Assembly (NCBI GenBank): GCA_030444405.1
Contig: JARFPM010000019.1
Coordinates: 1-38,372, forward strand
Source: Nitrospira sp.
Lineage (GTDB): Bacteria; Nitrospirota; Nitrospiria; Nitrospirales; Nitrospiraceae
Length of the DNA stretch: 38,372 bases
Direction of reading: 5' to 3'
Shown piece after piece: positions 15,124 through 24,384 of this stretch. Both the position numbers and the translations under genes were made by a program. Each line of letters opens with the position of its first letter. Position 1 is the stretch's first letter. The notes beneath the pieces are model-generated. The model made no database searches. It saw only the letters and a program-made list of their open reading frames with translations, and was not told where the DNA came from.

Positions 15124-16371
15124 ATGGCACGTGTGGCGATCATCGGCGCATCGATCGGCGGCTTGCCAGCCGCCTATGAGGCACGGGCACTATTGGACAA
15201 GAAGCACAAGGTCGCTGTCATTTCAAACGTGAGTTCGTTCCATTTCGTCCCGTCGAATCCCTGGGTCGCGGTCGGCTGGCGCACACGCAAAGACATCAGC
15301 TTTGAGTTGGGCCCGGTGTTGGCAAAGAAGGGAATCGAATTCGTTCATGCCACGGCTGATCGAATCGAACCTGAGCAGAACCGAGTCGTCACAGCGAAAG
15401 GTGATGTGCCGTACGACTATCTCATCGTTGCGACGGGACCCAAGCTCAACTTTGCCGCCGTGCCTGGGCTCGGTCCGAGTGGCTATACGCAGTCGGTGTG
15501 CAACGTGGACCATGCGGAACAGGCCTGGGGAGCCTATCAGAGCTTCCTGAAAGATCCGGGTCCCGTGGTTGTCGGCGCCGCACAAGGCGCCTCGTGCTTT
15601 GGCCCGGCTTACGAGATGGCCTTTATCTTGGATGCAGACTTACGGAAGAAAAAGCTACGCAAGAAGGTTCCGATCTATTTCGTCACGCCCGAGCCGTACA
15701 TCGGTCATATGGGTCTCGCCGGTGTGGGAAAATCTCGGCGGCTAATGGAAGACGAGTTCGCCGAGCATTCGATCAAACCGATCCACAACGCGGCGATCAA
15801 GGAAGTACAGCCTGGGAAGATGCTCTTGGAGGATGGTCAGGAGGTGCCCTTCCGCTACTCGATGATGATCCCACCGTTTTCCGGAGTCGATGCAGTGGCG
15901 GGGACAGCGGGACTTTGCAATCCCAAAGGATTCGTCAATATCGATGCCTACCAGGCGAATCCGAAGTACAAGAATATCTACGCAGTAGGAGTCTGCGTCG
16001 CCATCCCGCCCGTCGAGCAGACGCCGGTCCCGACCGGTGCGCCGAAGACCGGGTACATGATCGAATCGATGGTCTCGGCGGCCGTTCACAATATCAAGGC
16101 CGATATCGAGAACAACACGAAGAAGGAAACCGCGACGTGGAATGCGATCTGTCTCGCTGATATGGGCGATACGGGGATGGCCTTCGTGGCGCTGCCCCAG
16201 ATGGCTCCGCGTAACGTCACTTGGGCGAAGAAAGGCAAATGGGTCCACTTAGCCAAGATCGCTCTCGAAAAGTACTTCCTGATGAAGATGAAGCGGGGTG
16301 TCAGCGAACCGTTCTTTGAAAAGGCGATTCTTGAAGCCATGGGTATCGGAAAGCGTGAAGCCGCCGGTTAA
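15124..16371 (+). CDS. sqr: Sulfide:quinone oxidoreductase-like flavoprotein (type I-like)
   Basis: 415 residues. ATG 15124 follows a near-perfect AGGAGGTGA (15112-15120). The FAD Rossmann motif is at the start (ARVAIIGASIGGLPAAYEAR). A second ATG-type motif (YDYLIVATGP, ~97-106) and the C-terminal FAD-binding YAVGVC (286-291) are present. The redox cysteines expected for SQR are in place: Cys126 (SVCNVDH), Cys158 (GASCFGPAYE) and Cys343 (AICLADMG), matching the three-cysteine arrangement of type I SQRs such as that of Acidithiobacillus. The C-terminal KYFLMKMKRG-FFEKAIL segment fits the membrane-docking helices. It would oxidise sulfide to polysulfur and pass electrons to the quinone pool, possibly as detoxification. 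A DUF2892-type gene follows. Related FAD enzymes of the NDH-2 or FCSD kind are less likely given the cysteines. Confidence 0.85.
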   Translation: MARVAIIGASIGGLPAAYEARALLDKKHKVAVISNVSSFHFVPSNPWVAVGWRTRKDISFELGPVLAKKGIEFVHATADRIEPEQNRVVTAKGDVPYDYLIVATGPKLNFAAVPGLGPSGYTQSVCNVDHAEQAWGAYQSFLKDPGPVVVGAAQGASCFGPAYEMAFILDADLRKKKLRKKVPIYFVTPEPYIGHMGLAGVGKSRRLMEDEFAEHSIKPIHNAAIKEVQPGKMLLEDGQEVPFRYSMMIPPFSGVDAVAGTAGLCNPKGFVNIDAYQANPKYKNIYAVGVCVAIPPVEQTPVPTGAPKTGYMIESMVSAAVHNIKADIENNTKKETATWNAICLADMGDTGMAFVALPQMAPRNVTWAKKGKWVHLAKIALEKYFLMKMKRGVSEPFFEKAILEAMGIGKREAAG

Positions 16372-16440
16372 TGCAGCCTCTCTAGCCTGAATCCTTTCCT
16401 CGGTCTTTGCCTCACATGAGCAAGAGGAAAGGAGGGTGCT

Positions 16441-16629
16441 ATGAGACTCAATGAACGTTTGCGGTTGATTGCCGGGGTTTTTGTGCTTGCCGCGGTCATC
16501 TTGAGTGCGACCGTCCATCCGTACTGGAACTATTTCGCTGGTTTTGTGGCGGTGAACTTGATTCAGTCCGCATTTACCGGCTGGTGTCCGATGATGGCGC
16601 TGCTCCGCAAGCTCGGAGTGCAAGAATAG
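16441..16629 (+). CDS. DUF2892/YgaP-like small membrane protein
   Basis: 62 residues from ATG 16441, with GGAAAGGAGGG just upstream. There are two hydrophobic helices (RLIAGVFVLAAVILSATV and YFAGFVAVNLIQSAF), then TGWCPMMALLRKLGV, the family hallmark (N-x-x-x-A-x-T-G-x-C-P). Such proteins often accompany rhodanese or sulfide-oxidation genes, which fits the SQR 70 bases upstream; the two genes are probably co-transcribed. The TAG stop ends on the first base of a MITE-like repeat. Confidence 0.8.
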   Translation: MRLNERLRLIAGVFVLAAVILSATVHPYWNYFAGFVAVNLIQSAFTGWCPMMALLRKLGVQE

Positions 16630-16798
16630 CAGATGGTGAAAACGTCATCCAGCTTCGTTCTCGCATCGCTCAGAGGCTCAACCTACCGAACAGAGTAGGC
16701 CGCGCCTCTTCGCTCGCTGCGGCCTTGCCTGTGGAAAAGGCGCATCTCGGTGCGCCGGGGGGTGGGTGAGAAGAGAGGGACGTTTTGACCATCCTGCC
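16629..16798. repeat. MITE-like repeat, copy 3 (divergent)
   Basis: 170 bp with terminal inverted repeats: left GCAGATGGTGAAAACGTC, right (reverse complement) GGCAGGATGGTCAAAACGTC. It shares the CGTTCTCGCATCGCTCAGA segment with copy 1. No coding content. As in copy 1, it begins at the G of the upstream TAG stop codon. Confidence 0.7.
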
Positions 16799-16809
16799 AT
16801 CAATCTAGA

Positions 16810-17382
16810 ATGATGTTCGATGATCACGAGCCAGCAATGACCATTCCCCTGGTTCTGCATGATGCATTCGCGAGCGAGCAGGCCTTGCGAGACATGATTA
16901 TGACGCGAAAGGTCTGTTTCGATCACGACCCCTTCTACGTCAAGGATGGGTCGAATCGGATTGTCAAGATTGGGTTTCAGCTCAATCTCTACGCAGCCTT
17001 TCAGGACCCTCCACACTTGCCGACTAGTGACGATTCTGAGCTGCGAGAGTTGATCAGGGATCTTCGCCGTCTCTGCCGCGTGTTCTTTCAATCCTTGGAT
17101 CTACTGAATCCCTGCCAACATCCGGAGCCTCCGATGTACGGCGTCGTGTATTCTCCGGAGCGCCGGTATCGTGCTGAAGTCTGCCTTCAAGTCCCCATTT
17201 TCGACCGTGGCCACTACGGAGCAAGACCGGATCGCAGTTTAGAGGAGCTGCTCGCGACGGCAGAATGTCTGCTACGACAGCTGGGGGCCAGGCGTGGGAC
17301 ATGGGAAGATCATAAGGGCGGGAATGCTCGATCGGAGGATCGGTGTGAGGACCATGCTCGAGCAGCCACAGGTGGACACTGA
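16810..17382 (+). CDS. Hypothetical protein, unknown function
   Basis: 190 residues from ATG 16810 or 16813; no clear ribosome-binding site. No signal peptide or membrane segment, so probably cytoplasmic. It is acidic with a mixed alpha/beta look (IPLVLHDAFASEQALRDMIM, IVKIGFQLNLYAAFQDP, SELRELIRDLRRLCRVFFQS, RRYRAEVCLQVPIF, SLEELLATAECLLRQLGAR). The final ~28 residues (WEDHKGGNARSEDRCEDHAR) are unlike the rest. The neighbouring frame there reads GMLDRRIGVRTMLEQPQ, so a frameshift near the C-terminus is possible. Family not recognised. It precedes the RND pair by 23 bases and may share its transcript. Confidence 0.5.
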   Translation: MMFDDHEPAMTIPLVLHDAFASEQALRDMIMTRKVCFDHDPFYVKDGSNRIVKIGFQLNLYAAFQDPPHLPTSDDSELRELIRDLRRLCRVFFQSLDLLNPCQHPEPPMYGVVYSPERRYRAEVCLQVPIFDRGHYGARPDRSLEELLATAECLLRQLGARRGTWEDHKGGNARSEDRCEDHARAATGGH

Positions 17383-17405
17383 GTCCGGATGAAACCATCG
17401 CACAG

Positions 17406-18488
17406 ATGAGATTCAGATCAGTGAAACACATACTCATCGCAGTCCTGCTCTTGGCCGGATGCGGGTCCAAGGAAGAGGCGGCCCCGCCGGTGGTGTCGGC
17501 TGCTCCACAGAAGACCATTCAGGCTGCGGTCGTCGAGGCCAAGCATACTTCGGTACCGATCCGTGTTGAAGTGACAGGTCAGGTCGCTCCAATCTTCCAG
17601 GCCACCCTCTCCAGTCGCATTCAAGGAACGATCGACGAGTTGTTGGTCCGAGAAGGCACGAAGGTCTCCAAGGGACAGCTCCTGATCCGATTGGACAATC
17701 GAGACCTTCAGGCCGACTTGGCCCGAGCTGGTGCAGAAGTCGAGAATGCGAAGGCGCACCTCGACCGCATGAACCAGTTGTATGCGGAAGATGCGGTATC
17801 CAAACAGGAGATGGAGAACGCGAACAGGAATTACAGAGTGGCGGAGGCGAGTCGAAAGGCCGTCGAGGCGCAGTTGAGCTATACGGTGGTGAGAGCGCCC
17901 TTTGATGGAGTCATCACCGAGAAGAAAGTGGAAGCGGGAGAATTGGCTTCACCGGGCCAACCGTTACTCAAAATGGAGGATCCTCAGCGTCTTCGGCTTG
18001 AGGCGACGGTGGCGGAAGGAGATCTGAAGTCGGTTTCTCGTGGCGACAAGATCCGAGTTGCCATTGATGCTTTAGGAGGGCAAGCGTTAGCCGGCACAGT
18101 CAGTCAGATTCTCCCGGCCGGGGACCCCCAAACTCATACCTTCATGGTCAAAGTGGATTTGCCGAAGACACCGGGGCTGAAGACCGGCATGTTCGGTCGC
18201 TTTCCGCTCGACAAAGGTACCACGCAAACGATTCTTGTCCCCTCGACAGCCGTGGTCGAGCGCGGTGAGCTCAGCAGCCTCTATGTCGTAGGAGCCGATC
18301 GGATCGCTCGGCTCCGGTGGGTCAAACTCGGGCGGCGCTTCGATAAACATGTGGAAATCCTTTCAGGCATAAACGAGGGCGAACGGGTGTTGACGGACGG
18401 AAGCCAGGGAGTCGATGGGGCCGCCGTCCAGGTCGTCGAGACGGTGGCGGCGCCATCGGCGCCGGGGAAGAGCGTCATTGGTCAATAG
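17406..18488 (+). CDS. RND-type membrane fusion lipoprotein (HlyD/AcrA family)
   Basis: 360 residues. The signal peptide ends in a lipobox (LLLAGC, Cys19), so it is an inner-membrane-anchored periplasmic adaptor. Barrel-sandwich/biotinyl-lipoyl halves are at ~55-90 (SRIQGTIDELLVREGTKVSK, GQLLIRLDNRDLQ) and ~155-185 (VVRAPFDGVITEKKVEAGEL), separated by a short alpha-hairpin (~90-150). The beta-barrel follows (RLRLEATVAEGDLKSVSRGD, KIRVAIDALGG), then the membrane-proximal domain (TILVPSTAVVERGELSSLYV, RVLTDGSQGVDG). It links the RND permease at 18558 to an outer-membrane channel not encoded here. Its last codons lie in an inverted repeat shared with the intergenic spacer. Confidence 0.85.
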   Translation: MRFRSVKHILIAVLLLAGCGSKEEAAPPVVSAAPQKTIQAAVVEAKHTSVPIRVEVTGQVAPIFQATLSSRIQGTIDELLVREGTKVSKGQLLIRLDNRDLQADLARAGAEVENAKAHLDRMNQLYAEDAVSKQEMENANRNYRVAEASRKAVEAQLSYTVVRAPFDGVITEKKVEAGELASPGQPLLKMEDPQRLRLEATVAEGDLKSVSRGDKIRVAIDALGGQALAGTVSQILPAGDPQTHTFMVKVDLPKTPGLKTGMFGRFPLDKGTTQTILVPSTAVVERGELSSLYVVGADRIARLRWVKLGRRFDKHVEILSGINEGERVLTDGSQGVDGAAVQVVETVAAPSAPGKSVIGQ

Positions 18489-18562
18489 TCATTCGTCAAC
18501 GGTACAGACTACGAGGCTTTGGACAGGCGCACCGATTTTACCAATGACCAGTGATCGATGAC
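18474..18562. repeat. Imperfect inverted repeat joining the adaptor and pump genes
   Basis: The 23-base arms at 18474-18496 and 18540-18562 match in inverted orientation at 18 of 23 positions (GTCATTGGTCAATAGTCATT-type sequence). The left arm includes the stop codon of the adaptor gene; the right arm includes the start codon of the RND pump gene. A resulting hairpin could influence translation of the pump. Confidence 0.55.
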
Positions 18563-21500
18563 TTCCTCTCCCTCCTCATACCGACCAGGCCTTTCAGGCC
18601 GCATCGCGGCCCTCTTTATCCATAGTAAGCTCACGCCGCTCATCATCCTCGGCGTGTTGTTGCTGGGCGTATTTGCAGTGGTCGTCACGCCTCGTGAGGA
18701 GGAACCGCAGATCGTGGTGCCGATGGCTGATGTCTGGCTGCCCTTTCCCGGTGCGTCCGCCAAGGTCGTCGAAGAACAACTCACGAAACCGATCGAGCGC
18801 AAGCTTTCTGAGATTAAAGGCGTCGAGTATGTCTACTCGATCTCCCGTCCCGGCGGCGCGCTGATCATCGTCCGTTTCTATGTCGGCCAGCCTCTGGAGC
18901 AGAGCCTGGTCGATCTCTACGACAAGTTGATGTCGAGCCAAGACCTGTTGCCGCCCGGTGCCGAGCCCTTTCTTGTCAAGCCGAAGGACGTCAATGACGT
19001 CCCGATCGTCACGCTGACGCTCTCCAGCGAGCGCTACGGAGAATTCGAGCTCCATCGCCTCGCCAAACAGGTGTTGGAGGAGATCAAAAAGGTGTACGGC
19101 ACATCGGCCGGTTTCATCGTCGGAGGACGGCCGCGCGAGCTACGCATCCAGATCGACCCAACAAGGCTGAAAGCCTACGGATTAACCCCGTTACAGGTCG
19201 CGAACGTGGTACGCGGAGAGAATCGGGCATTATCAACGGGGCGATTCGACAGCCGCAACCAAAGTTTTCTGGTGGAGACTGGCCGCTTCATACGATCGCG
19301 TGAAGATCTCGAGACCCTGGTGGTGGGCGTCAGCGAGCAGCGGCCGGTTTACTTGCGTCAAGTCGCGGAGGTAACGGATGGACCGGCGGAGGTGACGAGT
19401 TATGTCTGGTTCGGCCTGGGCGCTGGAGGCGTCCGTGAGACGTCAAACGTGAGTCGTGAAACGAACGGCCTCTCGTCACACCTTTCACCTCTCACGTTTC
19501 AGGAGTCACCGGCCGTGACGGTCGCCATCGCCAAGCAGGCCGGCATGAACGCCGTGACCGTCGCTGCGGACGTGATCCGCAAAGTCGAAGAAATGAAACG
19601 CGTGACAATTCCATCGGACGTGCGGGTAACGGTCACCCGTGATTACGGAGAAACGGCGCAGGAGAAGGCGAATGAACTCTTGTGGCATTTGCTCATCGCC
19701 ATCATCGCGGTGGTGGTCTTCCTTGGTGTTGCATTGGGACCGAGACCGGCTCTCGTCGTGTCCATCGCGATTCCCCTGACGCTTGCGTTGACGCTGTTCA
19801 CCTCGATGATGATCGGCTACACGATCAATCGTGTGACACTGTTTGCCCTCATCTTTTCGATCGGCATTCTCGTGGACGACGCCATTGTGGTCGTCGAAAA
19901 TACGTACCGGCATCTGAAGATGCGTCTTGGGCCCCATGACGAGGCCTCCATCAAAGCGGTCGATGAAGTCGGGAATCCCACGATCCTGGCGACATTCACC
20001 GTCATCGCTGCGCTCCTGCCGATGGCCTTCGTCTCCGGCTTGATGGGGCCATACATGAGACCGATTCCCGTCAACGCCTCCATCGCGATGTTTTTTTCGT
20101 TGCTGGTCGCCTTCGTCGTGATTCCTTGGTTTTGCCGGACGTGCTATCGCCCTGGAGTCGCCGTTTCGGGTGTGGACCATGAAGGCGACGAGAGAGGGTT
20201 CACGGCTCGGATCTATCGACGAGTCCTTTCCCCGTTGTTGGCCCAACGGATCCTCGCGTACGCATTTCTAGGAGGAGTCGGACTGTTGCTCGTAGGCTCG
20301 ACCTTGTTGTTCTACACCCGTCATGTCGTGGTGAAAATGCTCCCGTTCGACAATAAGAGCGAAATTCAGCTGGTCATCGATATGTCGGAGGGGACGACAC
20401 TCGAAGAAACCGCGCGGGTCACACAGGCGCTGGGTCGATACGTGAAGACTGTGCCGGAGGTGCGCGACTATCAGGCTTATGTCGGCACCTCGTCGCCCTT
20501 TAATTTCAGCGGGCTGGTCCGTCACTACTACCTGCGAGAACAACCTCATGAGGCCGATATCCAGATCAATCTAGTCGCGAAGCACAAGCGTGACGTCCAG
20601 AGTCACGAGATCGCCCAGCGCATCCGTCCTCCCGTGCAAGAGATTGCCCGTGAATACGGAGCCAACGTGAAGATCGTCGAAGTGCCCCCCGGGCCGCCTG
20701 TGCAATCGGTTCTGGTGGCGGAGGTCTACGGTCCTGATTACGGTAGACAACTCGCTGTGGCTCGCGAGATTCGCAAACTGTTCGAATCCACATCCGGAGT
20801 GGTCGATGTCGATGACTATATTGAGGCTGACCAAGTGAAATATGTCCTCATGGTCGATCGGGCGAAGGCGGCCCTTGCCGGCATTCCTTCTGAGGAAATT
20901 GTAAACACGCTGCGCATGGCACTCCAGGGGGCGAAGGTCGGGCTGGTCCATATTCCTCAAGAGAAGAGCCCGGTTCAAGTCGTACTTCGTTTGCCACTCG
21001 CCCAACGGAGGGGCCTTGAGCATCTTGGTGAGATCGGGATGCGTACGAGTACCGGCGGCATCGTCCAGTTGTCGGAACTGCTGAGGATGGAGCAAACCGT
21101 CCAAGACAAGGCGATTTATCATAAGAATCAAAAGCCCGTTGTCTATGTGGTCGCGGATGTCGGCGGCCCGGGAGCGGAGCAAGCGGAAAGTCCCGTGTAC
21201 GGTGTCCTCGGCGTGGGTAAAAAGCTGGAAGAGTTTCGACCGGCAGAAGGGTATCAGATCGACCAGTACTATGCCTCGCAGCCTTGGTCCGAAGAGAAGG
21301 TTGCCATGAAGTGGGATGGGGAATGGCACATCACGTATGAAACATTCCGCGACATGGGGATTGCCTTTGCCGTGGCCCTGTTGCTGATCTACCTGCTGAT
21401 CGTCGGGCAGTTTCAATCGTTCATCACGCCGCTGATCATCATGGCTCCCATTCCGCTTACGCTGATCGGTATTCTGCCCGGGCATTGGCTGACCGGATCG

Positions 21501-21914
21501 TACTTCACCGCCACATCCATGATCGGGTTCATCGCGCTCGCGGGCATTATCGTGAGAAACTCCATCCTCCTGGTCGATTTCATTCAACTTCAAGAACGTG
21601 CGGGCGTTTCCTTGTCAGAAGCCGTCATCAAGGCGGGCGCGATTCGGACGCGTCCCATCGTACTGACTGCAGCGGCACTCATGGTGGGTGCTTTTGTCAT
21701 CATTCTCGATCCCATCTTCCAGGGTTTGGCGGTATCGATGCTCTTTGGTGTCGGCGCGTCGACATTGCTGACTCTCGTGGTGATTCCGGTGCTCTACTAC
21801 CATATGATGGGAATGCGAAAACCGGCTGGGCCAAACCATGGCAATGGTAAAGAGGTCATGGGAAACCCAGATTTCGTCCCTCACCACGAACCTACCCGGG
21901 TAGTTCCCACCTGA
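18558..21914 (+). CDS. RND efflux pump permease (AcrB-like)
   Basis: 1118 residues. TM1 is at ~27-47 (LTPLIILGVLLLGVFAVVVT), then a large periplasmic domain, TM2-6 (~370-530), a second periplasmic domain (~590-920) and TM8-12 (~930-1090). The proton-relay Asp pair is in TM4 (GILVDDAIVVVEN, Asp440/Asp441). This is the canonical duplicated RND fold. It may export drugs, lipophiles or metabolites; heavy-metal-type motifs are not evident. It pairs with the adaptor at 17406. No TolC-like factor is in the window. Residues about 293-316 are encoded by a dispersed repeat inserted in frame (19433-19500). ATG 18558 has a poor ribosome-binding site, perhaps because of the surrounding inverted repeat. 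Confidence 0.85.
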   Translation: MTSSPSSYRPGLSGRIAALFIHSKLTPLIILGVLLLGVFAVVVTPREEEPQIVVPMADVWLPFPGASAKVVEEQLTKPIERKLSEIKGVEYVYSISRPGGALIIVRFYVGQPLEQSLVDLYDKLMSSQDLLPPGAEPFLVKPKDVNDVPIVTLTLSSERYGEFELHRLAKQVLEEIKKVYGTSAGFIVGGRPRELRIQIDPTRLKAYGLTPLQVANVVRGENRALSTGRFDSRNQSFLVETGRFIRSREDLETLVVGVSEQRPVYLRQVAEVTDGPAEVTSYVWFGLGAGGVRETSNVSRETNGLSSHLSPLTFQESPAVTVAIAKQAGMNAVTVAADVIRKVEEMKRVTIPSDVRVTVTRDYGETAQEKANELLWHLLIAIIAVVVFLGVALGPRPALVVSIAIPLTLALTLFTSMMIGYTINRVTLFALIFSIGILVDDAIVVVENTYRHLKMRLGPHDEASIKAVDEVGNPTILATFTVIAALLPMAFVSGLMGPYMRPIPVNASIAMFFSLLVAFVVIPWFCRTCYRPGVAVSGVDHEGDERGFTARIYRRVLSPLLAQRILAYAFLGGVGLLLVGSTLLFYTRHVVVKMLPFDNKSEIQLVIDMSEGTTLEETARVTQALGRYVKTVPEVRDYQAYVGTSSPFNFSGLVRHYYLREQPHEADIQINLVAKHKRDVQSHEIAQRIRPPVQEIAREYGANVKIVEVPPGPPVQSVLVAEVYGPDYGRQLAVAREIRKLFESTSGVVDVDDYIEADQVKYVLMVDRAKAALAGIPSEEIVNTLRMALQGAKVGLVHIPQEKSPVQVVLRLPLAQRRGLEHLGEIGMRTSTGGIVQLSELLRMEQTVQDKAIYHKNQKPVVYVVADVGGPGAEQAESPVYGVLGVGKKLEEFRPAEGYQIDQYYASQPWSEEKVAMKWDGEWHITYETFRDMGIAFAVALLLIYLLIVGQFQSFITPLIIMAPIPLTLIGILPGHWLTGSYFTATSMIGFIALAGIIVRNSILLVDFIQLQERAGVSLSEAVIKAGAIRTRPIVLTAAALMVGAFVIILDPIFQGLAVSMLFGVGASTLLTLVVIPVLYYHMMGMRKPAGPNHGNGKEVMGNPDFVPHHEPTRVVPT
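19433..19500. repeat. Small dispersed repeat inserted in frame in the RND pump gene
   Basis: AAACGTGAGTCGTGAAA (19445-19461) and TTTCACCTCTCACGTTT (19483-19499) are inverted copies matching at 15 of 17 positions. The GTGAGACGT/GTGAAAGGTG wording recurs in an intergenic spacer at 27329-27362. Here it encodes roughly VRETSNVSRETNGLSSHLSP in the first periplasmic domain without breaking the frame. Confidence 0.65.
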
Positions 21915-22088
21915 TCAGGGAGAGAGAACCAGGAAGGCAACAAATCCACTCCGGAGACAGCTGGTTAGCAGCTAGGGGTTGACCTGGGTTAGGCACATAA
22001 CATTACTAGGATCGCGAGTTGTTCCTCTGGATGCGACTCCTTGCTCTTGTTCGGCCGTGACTCCAGGCGTAGAAGTGTACGATCGCCT

Positions 22089-23666
22089 ATGCCGTCCAAA
22101 TCCACGAAGAACAATCCAAGCCGACCAGCTGTTCGTGTGCGAACCAGCAGGCGCCCGCATTCCGGCAAGATCCAGCCGAAGGAAGATCTCTTCGACAAGG
22201 CCTTTCGTTTAAGCCCCCATCCCATCGGCATCACGGAACTGGACACCGGGCGCTGTCTCGAAATCAACGACACCTGTCTGAACATTTTTGGGTTTCAACG
22301 TGATGAGGTGATCGGAAAGACGACGCTGATGTTGGGGATTTGGCCAGATCCTCGAGAACGAGCCAAGTTGATCGATCGACTCCAATCAGAAGGGTCGGTC
22401 CGAAATGCCGAAGTATCGATGCGGATGAAGAACAAAGACCTGCGTCACTTCCTCATCTCTACGGACTTGATCACCCTCAACGGGAAACGATGTCTGTTGA
22501 CGATCGGCAACGACATCACCGAGCGCAAACAAGCCGAGGGAGCGCTGCGCGAACTCAATGAGCTGCTCGAGCATCGCGTCGCCGAACGCACGGCGGCGTT
22601 GTGCACCGTGCAAGCGAGACAGCAGGTGCTCCTGCAAGCCAACCCGGTGGTACTCTATGCACGCAGAACCACCGGCGACTTCAGTACGACATTCATCAGC
22701 GAAAACGTCGTTCAGCAACTCGGCTACAGCCCAAAGGACTTTATGGAGTATTCAGACTTTTGGGTCACCCGTCTTCATCCCGACGATCGCTCGCAGGTCC
22801 TTGCCAATCTCTCAACCATTCTTGAACAGGAGCGCCATGTCCATGAATACCGATTCCGCCATCGGGACGGGAGCTATCGCTGGCTGTACGATGAGTTGCG
22901 CATCCTTCGCGATGAGGTCGGCGTGCCGCTTGAGCTGATCGGTTTCCAGATCGACGTCACCAGGCGCAAACGAGCCGAGGAGGAATTGCGCCGCCATCAG
23001 ACGAAACTGGAGGAGCTGACCTCGAAGCTGCTCACGGCTCAAGAGCGCGAACGACAACGCATTGCACGCGACCTGCACGACGATGTAACGCAACGGCTTG
23101 CGAGTCTGGCGGTCGATGCCGGCTCGCTCGAACGGTTGTGCCAGTCCGATCCGGGGCTGCTGCAGCAGTGCCGGAGTATTCGAGAAGCGGCGGGGCAGCT
23201 CGCGGATGACGTCCACAGCTTCGCCTACCGGCTCCACCCTTCCAGTCTGGAACATCTAGGCCTGGAAGCGGCGATTCAGGATCATACCCACGAGTTCGCA
23301 CAGCGTGCGGGACTGGTCGTTCAGTATGCCTCACGGGACGTACCGAAAGCGATTCCCACCGACAGGGCCCTCTGCCTGTATCGTGTGGCCCAAGAAAGCC
23401 TGCAAAACGTGATGAAGCATGCCGAAGCCTCGACGGTCGTGGTGCGACTGCTTGGAACTCCCAACGGAGTCGGAGTCTGCATCCATGACGACGGAAAAGG
23501 GTTGGAGGAGCAGGGATCCCCCACTCGGGGGCTCGGACTCCTCAGCATGGAAGAGCGGGTTCGCTTAGTGGAGGGCATGTTCCGGATTCGTACGCGTCCG
23601 GGCGACGGGACGGAAGTGCATGCGTGGGTGCCGCTTCCCGATGCCCGACAGGAGGTGGCTCCATGA
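22089..23666 (+). CDS. PAS-PAS sensor histidine kinase, NarL/UhpB (HisKA_3) family
   Basis: About 525 residues from ATG 22089; an upstream TTG at 22041 is possible but its added residues are arginine-rich. Two PAS domains: ~residues 40-150 (FRLSPHPIGITELDTGRCLE, ending NDITERKQAE) and ~175-290 (ANPVVLYARR, RHRDGSYRWLYDELRIL, QIDVTRRKRAEE). A short coiled coil leads to HisKA_3 with phospho-acceptor His330 (RIARDLHDDVTQRLASLAV). The ATPase domain has QESLQNVMKHAEAS (N box), DDGKG (G1) and RGLGLLSMEER (G2). No membrane segments, so it senses a cytoplasmic signal. It pairs with the NarL-type regulator at 23719. The sensed ligand is unknown. Confidence 0.85.
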   Translation: MPSKSTKNNPSRPAVRVRTSRRPHSGKIQPKEDLFDKAFRLSPHPIGITELDTGRCLEINDTCLNIFGFQRDEVIGKTTLMLGIWPDPRERAKLIDRLQSEGSVRNAEVSMRMKNKDLRHFLISTDLITLNGKRCLLTIGNDITERKQAEGALRELNELLEHRVAERTAALCTVQARQQVLLQANPVVLYARRTTGDFSTTFISENVVQQLGYSPKDFMEYSDFWVTRLHPDDRSQVLANLSTILEQERHVHEYRFRHRDGSYRWLYDELRILRDEVGVPLELIGFQIDVTRRKRAEEELRRHQTKLEELTSKLLTAQERERQRIARDLHDDVTQRLASLAVDAGSLERLCQSDPGLLQQCRSIREAAGQLADDVHSFAYRLHPSSLEHLGLEAAIQDHTHEFAQRAGLVVQYASRDVPKAIPTDRALCLYRVAQESLQNVMKHAEASTVVVRLLGTPNGVGVCIHDDGKGLEEQGSPTRGLGLLSMEERVRLVEGMFRIRTRPGDGTEVHAWVPLPDARQEVAP

Positions 23667-23718
23667 TGCGCGGACCCCGATCGAACAGCATATGCTGATC
23701 CAGCTATGAGCCACGAGC

Positions 23719-24384
23719 ATGGATGAGGTAATGCGGAAGCCACGGGTGCTCCTAGCCGACGATCACAGCTTGATGCTCGCCGGTCTGCGCCGCCTCGTCG
23801 AAGAGACCTGCGACGTCGTCGGCGCGGTAGAAGACGGTCGGGCGCTGGTGGAAACGGCACAGCAATTAGAGCCGGACCTGATCGTTCTGGATATCAGCAT
23901 GCCGCTGCTCAACGGGATCGACGCCGCCCGTCAGATCCGGAAGCTCCGCCCTTCGGCCAAGCTCATATTTCTGACCATGCATACGAGCCCAAGCTATGTG
24001 ACGGAAGCTTTTCACGTCGGCGCGAGCGGCTACCTCTTGAAGCGGTCGGCGCCCATGGAGCTGCCGCTGGCGATTGAGGCGGTACTGAAGGGGCAGCAGT
24101 ATTTGACGCCCTCAATCACCAAGCCGGTGCTTGCGCAAGCTATGGAGCCGGAAGAGACATCGGCCATGAAAGGTTCCGCAATGGAACTCACTCCGCGGCA
24201 ACGTGAGGTCTTGCAGTTAATCGGCGAAGGCAAGGGAACAAAAGCGATCGCCTCACTGCTTCATGTGTCCGTGAAGACCATCGAATTTCACAAGACCTGC
24301 CTCATGAAGCAACTGGATCTTCACACGACGGCGGAATTGATGCGCTATGCCATCACACAGGGCCTCGCGAGCGATCAACCGTAA
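23719..24384 (+). CDS. NarL/FixJ-family response regulator
   Basis: 221 residues. The receiver domain (~8-125) has acidic residues ADD (13-15), phospho-acceptor Asp58 (LIVLDISMPLLNG), Thr in FLTMHT, and Lys in YLLKRS. A linker leads to a LuxR-type HTH (~158-215): LTPRQREVLQLIGEGKGTKA and VSVKTIEFHKTCLMKQLDL. It begins 52 bases after the kinase gene and is the probable cognate partner, acting as a DNA-binding transcription regulator. Target genes are unknown; the small downstream genes to 25473 are candidates. Confidence 0.9.
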   Translation: MDEVMRKPRVLLADDHSLMLAGLRRLVEETCDVVGAVEDGRALVETAQQLEPDLIVLDISMPLLNGIDAARQIRKLRPSAKLIFLTMHTSPSYVTEAFHVGASGYLLKRSAPMELPLAIEAVLKGQQYLTPSITKPVLAQAMEPEETSAMKGSAMELTPRQREVLQLIGEGKGTKAIASLLHVSVKTIEFHKTCLMKQLDLHTTAELMRYAITQGLASDQP

